Source: JAUPKT01 sp964427855
Lineage (GTDB): Bacteria > Desulfobacterota > Desulfomonilia > Desulfomonilales > Desulfomonilaceae
Reading direction: 5' to 3'
Assembly: GCA_964427855.1 (NCBI GenBank)
Contig: CAYRVH010000090.1
Location: 1 to 6,782 of the forward strand
DNA length: 6,782 bases
A model generated the notes under the pieces. That model saw nothing but the letters and a program-made list of their open reading frames with translations, searched no databases and had not been told where the DNA came from. Position 1 is the stretch's first letter; the number at the start of each line of letters is the position of its first letter. Both the position numbers and the translations under genes were made by a program. Shown in pieces: positions 5,297 to 6,782 of the stretch.

Positions 5297-6484
5297 TCAC
5301 CTTCTGAGTTCTTGGACTCGAGTGACTGCCCCCTCCCTGCCGCACCAGTAACGTCTCCCATGCCAGTCGATAAAACCTCTGAATGCGGATCGAAGAAAGA
5401 CGAAAGCCCCGATGAAGAGCAGTGGAAACAGTGACTGCATCCATTTGACGACAAAAATATGCGGCGTGACCAGCCTCCTCGCGAACAGCATCAAGAGCAA
5501 CATACCGCCGACAAGTCCTACGCCAGCGTACTCAAGAGCACTACCATTTTCATAGACTAGAAAAAACCGTAACCCCTGCCACAATGCCAGCGGAACAGCA
5601 ATCGCGAGGTTCACGTACAGCACGAGAAGCGCACCCCACATCTCATGATTGGTGAATTTCGGAAACATGATCTGCCTGTCGAGGTAACCCAGCAACGAGC
5701 GGAACGAATGATGCGTCAGAGATGATATGAGGAGGTTCCTCGGGTCAAGCCACACCTTGACGCCGGCTCGGGAGAGGAGATTTCCGAGCACCAAGTCATC
5801 GACCACCGTTTTTGACCATGCCTCGCGGACAGGCAATCTTTCCAAGAGCTGCCGCCTGATTCCAGTGCCGCCTCCCCATGGCTTTGGCGCAACCGACGCC
5901 AAAAGGAGCACTACCACCCCATACATCGTCTGACAAACTCCCGCTATGTTTTGCGGGCGAGGGAAAAAGCGCCGGAATGTCGTGACAACCTCGGCTTCGC
6001 CGCTCCTCAAAGTCTTGGTAAATCGTTTGAGCCACTCCCGAGGCGCTGTATTCGTGCTGTCGCAGAAAACAACTATCTCGGTCTCGGATTTCAGGTGTGA
6101 AAGAGCGTACACAAGATTATGGTTTTTTTGTGCGCATCCGGCGGCAATTCCTGCAATGAGTTTTCGTGCATGGCTATATTCCATGCAGAGCTGGTCGATG
6201 GTGGATGAGGCGAAGTCGTGCTGGCTCTCGACGACAAGCGTCACCGTATAAAATGGATATTCCTGTTCCAAAAGACTTCGGAGCGCGTTTTTCTGGTCAG
6301 CATTCGACCCTTTTACGGGAACGATGATTTCTATGTGAGGTGTATGAGTGATGTCGTCTGAGAGGATCGGCTTCCGAAAGGCAATCCATACCTTTACAAG
6401 ACCAGTGTAGAGCAATATGTACGCCGGCGCGGCCAATAAAAACGCCACAATCGACAGGACGTGCAGGTGTTCACTTGGATGCAT
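5297..6484 (-). CDS. Membrane glycosyltransferase, GT2/GT21 (ceramide glucosyltransferase/HpnI-like) type
   Basis: 395 residues from the ATG at 6484. An N-terminal membrane helix (about 8-30) is followed by the cytoplasmic GT-A domain: IEIIVPVKG (51-59), the Asp motif FCDSTN (140-145, D142), the acceptor loop GGGTGIRR (204-211) and VVDD (227-230) as likely catalytic base, followed by LGNLLSRAG. Three C-terminal hydrophobic stretches (about 283-302, 319-336, 345-364) and a WHGRRYW tail (374-380) complete the layout of ceramide-glucosyltransferase-like and HpnI-like enzymes that put a sugar on a lipid. The Q/RxxRW motif of that family is not clear: LDRQIMF (268-274) stands in its place. The substrate is unknown. 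Start is uncertain: no good ribosome-binding site precedes this ATG, and a TTG at 6529 would add 15 residues but also lacks one. Confidence 0.8.
   Translation of the reverse strand: MHPSEHLHVLSIVAFLLAAPAYILLYTGLVKVWIAFRKPILSDDITHTPHIEIIVPVKGSNADQKNALRSLLEQEYPFYTVTLVVESQHDFASSTIDQLCMEYSHARKLIAGIAAGCAQKNHNLVYALSHLKSETEIVVFCDSTNTAPREWLKRFTKTLRSGEAEVVTTFRRFFPRPQNIAGVCQTMYGVVVLLLASVAPKPWGGGTGIRRQLLERLPVREAWSKTVVDDLVLGNLLSRAGVKVWLDPRNLLISSLTHHSFRSLLGYLDRQIMFPKFTNHEMWGALLVLYVNLAIAVPLALWQGLRFFLVYENGSALEYAGVGLVGGMLLLMLFARRLVTPHIFVVKWMQSLFPLLFIGAFVFLRSAFRGFIDWHGRRYWCGREGAVTRVQELRR
5303..5320. repeat. Copy A of an 18-bp direct repeat flanking the glycosyltransferase gene
   Basis: TCTGAGTTC-NN-GGACTCG on the plus strand. 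It matches copy B at 16 of 18 positions and lies exactly 1200 bp away. This copy covers the last codons of the glycosyltransferase gene (TRVQELRR). Confidence 0.4.
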
Positions 6485-6662
6485 GAGAAAGTTACACCAT
6501 CCTCTGAGTTCCAGGACTCGGGCCGTCAAAGAATACTCGAAATTAGTTTACTCGACCAGTTCCTTCGGGCCAAAGCCTTTTACGAGAGCTACTTGTCGGG
6601 CCAGTCAGCAATCGGGCGAGGGAGGGCGATTCCGCAAGGTAGTGCAATATAAGTGGAAAGTC
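6485..6662. other. Leader region of the glycosyltransferase gene
   Basis: A 178-bp gap without a supported gene. It holds repeat copy B, the heptamer TACTCGA twice at 6534-6540 and 6549-6555 in the same direction (15 bp start to start), and TATATT on the minus strand (6646-6651 region) without a good -35 partner. The paired heptamers could be operator half-sites; this is a guess. Confidence 0.3.
6503..6520. repeat. Copy B of the 18-bp direct repeat
   Basis: TCTGAGTTC-NN-GGACTCG on the plus strand, just upstream of the preferred start of the glycosyltransferase gene (6484), within the region that a TTG start at 6529 would translate as ARVLELRGW. Same frame as copy A. Confidence 0.4.
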
Positions 6663-6782
6663 TTACTCGTGCACACTCACCTTCACTGTGCACGTCATGC
6701 CGTCCTTGATTATTCCACCGGGATTCTCATCGAGCAGGGACTCGATATCGTAGTAGGTAGGGATATAGAGAGAGGGGTTGGG
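6663..6782 (-). CDS. C-terminal end of an unrecognised protein (runs off the window)
   Basis: A continuous minus-strand frame enters from the right edge and ends with TAA at 6665-6663, giving the last 39 residues. The segment reads as a normal protein end, with YYDIESLLDENPGG (10-23) followed by KDGMTCTVKVSVHE (26-39); the single Cys is at position 31. I do not recognise the family. It lies 178 bp upstream of the glycosyltransferase gene, so a shared operon is possible but not shown. Confidence 0.6.
   Translation of the reverse strand, partial: PNPSLYIPTYYDIESLLDENPGGIIKDGMTCTVKVSVHE
6668..6694. repeat. 8-bp inverted repeat at the end of the upstream gene
   Basis: CGTGCACA (6668-6675) and TGTGCACG (6687-6694) are perfect inverted copies around an 11-base loop, just before the stop of the minus-strand gene. 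No T-run follows on either strand, so a rho-independent terminator is not supported; an RNA hairpin that protects the 3' end is possible. Confidence 0.35.

Noticed and set aside
5112..5351. Plus-strand frame of 79 codons in the gap and across the glycosyltransferase end
   Set aside because: It overlaps the 3' end of the glycosyltransferase gene on the other strand, has no ribosome-binding site and shows a composition typical of an antisense shadow.
6484..6529. TTG at 6529 as start of the glycosyltransferase
   Set aside because: No ribosome-binding site, rare start codon, and the extra 15 residues are not expected before the N-terminal membrane helix; kept as an alternative only.

Overview
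The window is a run of bacterial genes that all lie on the minus strand, so it reads from right to left. The mix of genes suggests an anaerobic delta-proteobacterium (Desulfobacterota, for example a Syntrophobacter/Desulfomonile-like sulfate reducer or syntroph). The hints are an MEP-pathway IspH fused to a UbiA-type prenyltransferase, a MocA-like molybdenum-cofactor nucleotidyltransferase, moderate G+C and a nemis-like intergenic inverted repeat. This placement is inference from gene content, not from a marker-gene comparison.

Layout in the direction of transcription: (1) 6782-6663, the last 39 codons of a protein I do not recognise. (2) 6484-5297, a membrane-anchored family 2/21-type glycosyltransferase. 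(3) 5296-4755, a 542-bp gap holding a possible 31-residue small ORF with a strong ribosome-binding site, an 80-bp two-hairpin inverted repeat and the AT-rich leader of ftsH. (4) 4754-2889, ftsH, the membrane AAA+ zinc protease. (5) 2827-2216, a MocA/MobA-like NTP transferase. (6) 2117-360, one 585-codon reading frame joining complete IspH (Fe-S reductase, last step of the MEP isoprenoid pathway) to a complete UbiA-like membrane prenyltransferase. (7) 222-1, the first 74 codons of a metallo-beta-lactamase-fold hydrolase that runs off the left edge.

ftsH, the mocA-like gene and ispH-ubiA are separated by only about 60 and 98 bp with no evident terminator, so they are probably co-transcribed. 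The first of these gaps carries an 11-codon leader ORF whose stop codon overlaps the ribosome-binding site of the next gene, an arrangement that suggests translational coupling.

The most unusual object is the IspH-UbiA fusion. It places the enzyme that makes the C5 isoprenoid units on the same chain as a membrane enzyme that transfers prenyl chains. The UbiA half has an altered first aspartate motif, so its substrate should not be assumed to be that of quinone biosynthesis. I saw no CRISPR array, tRNA, rRNA, transposase or phage gene.
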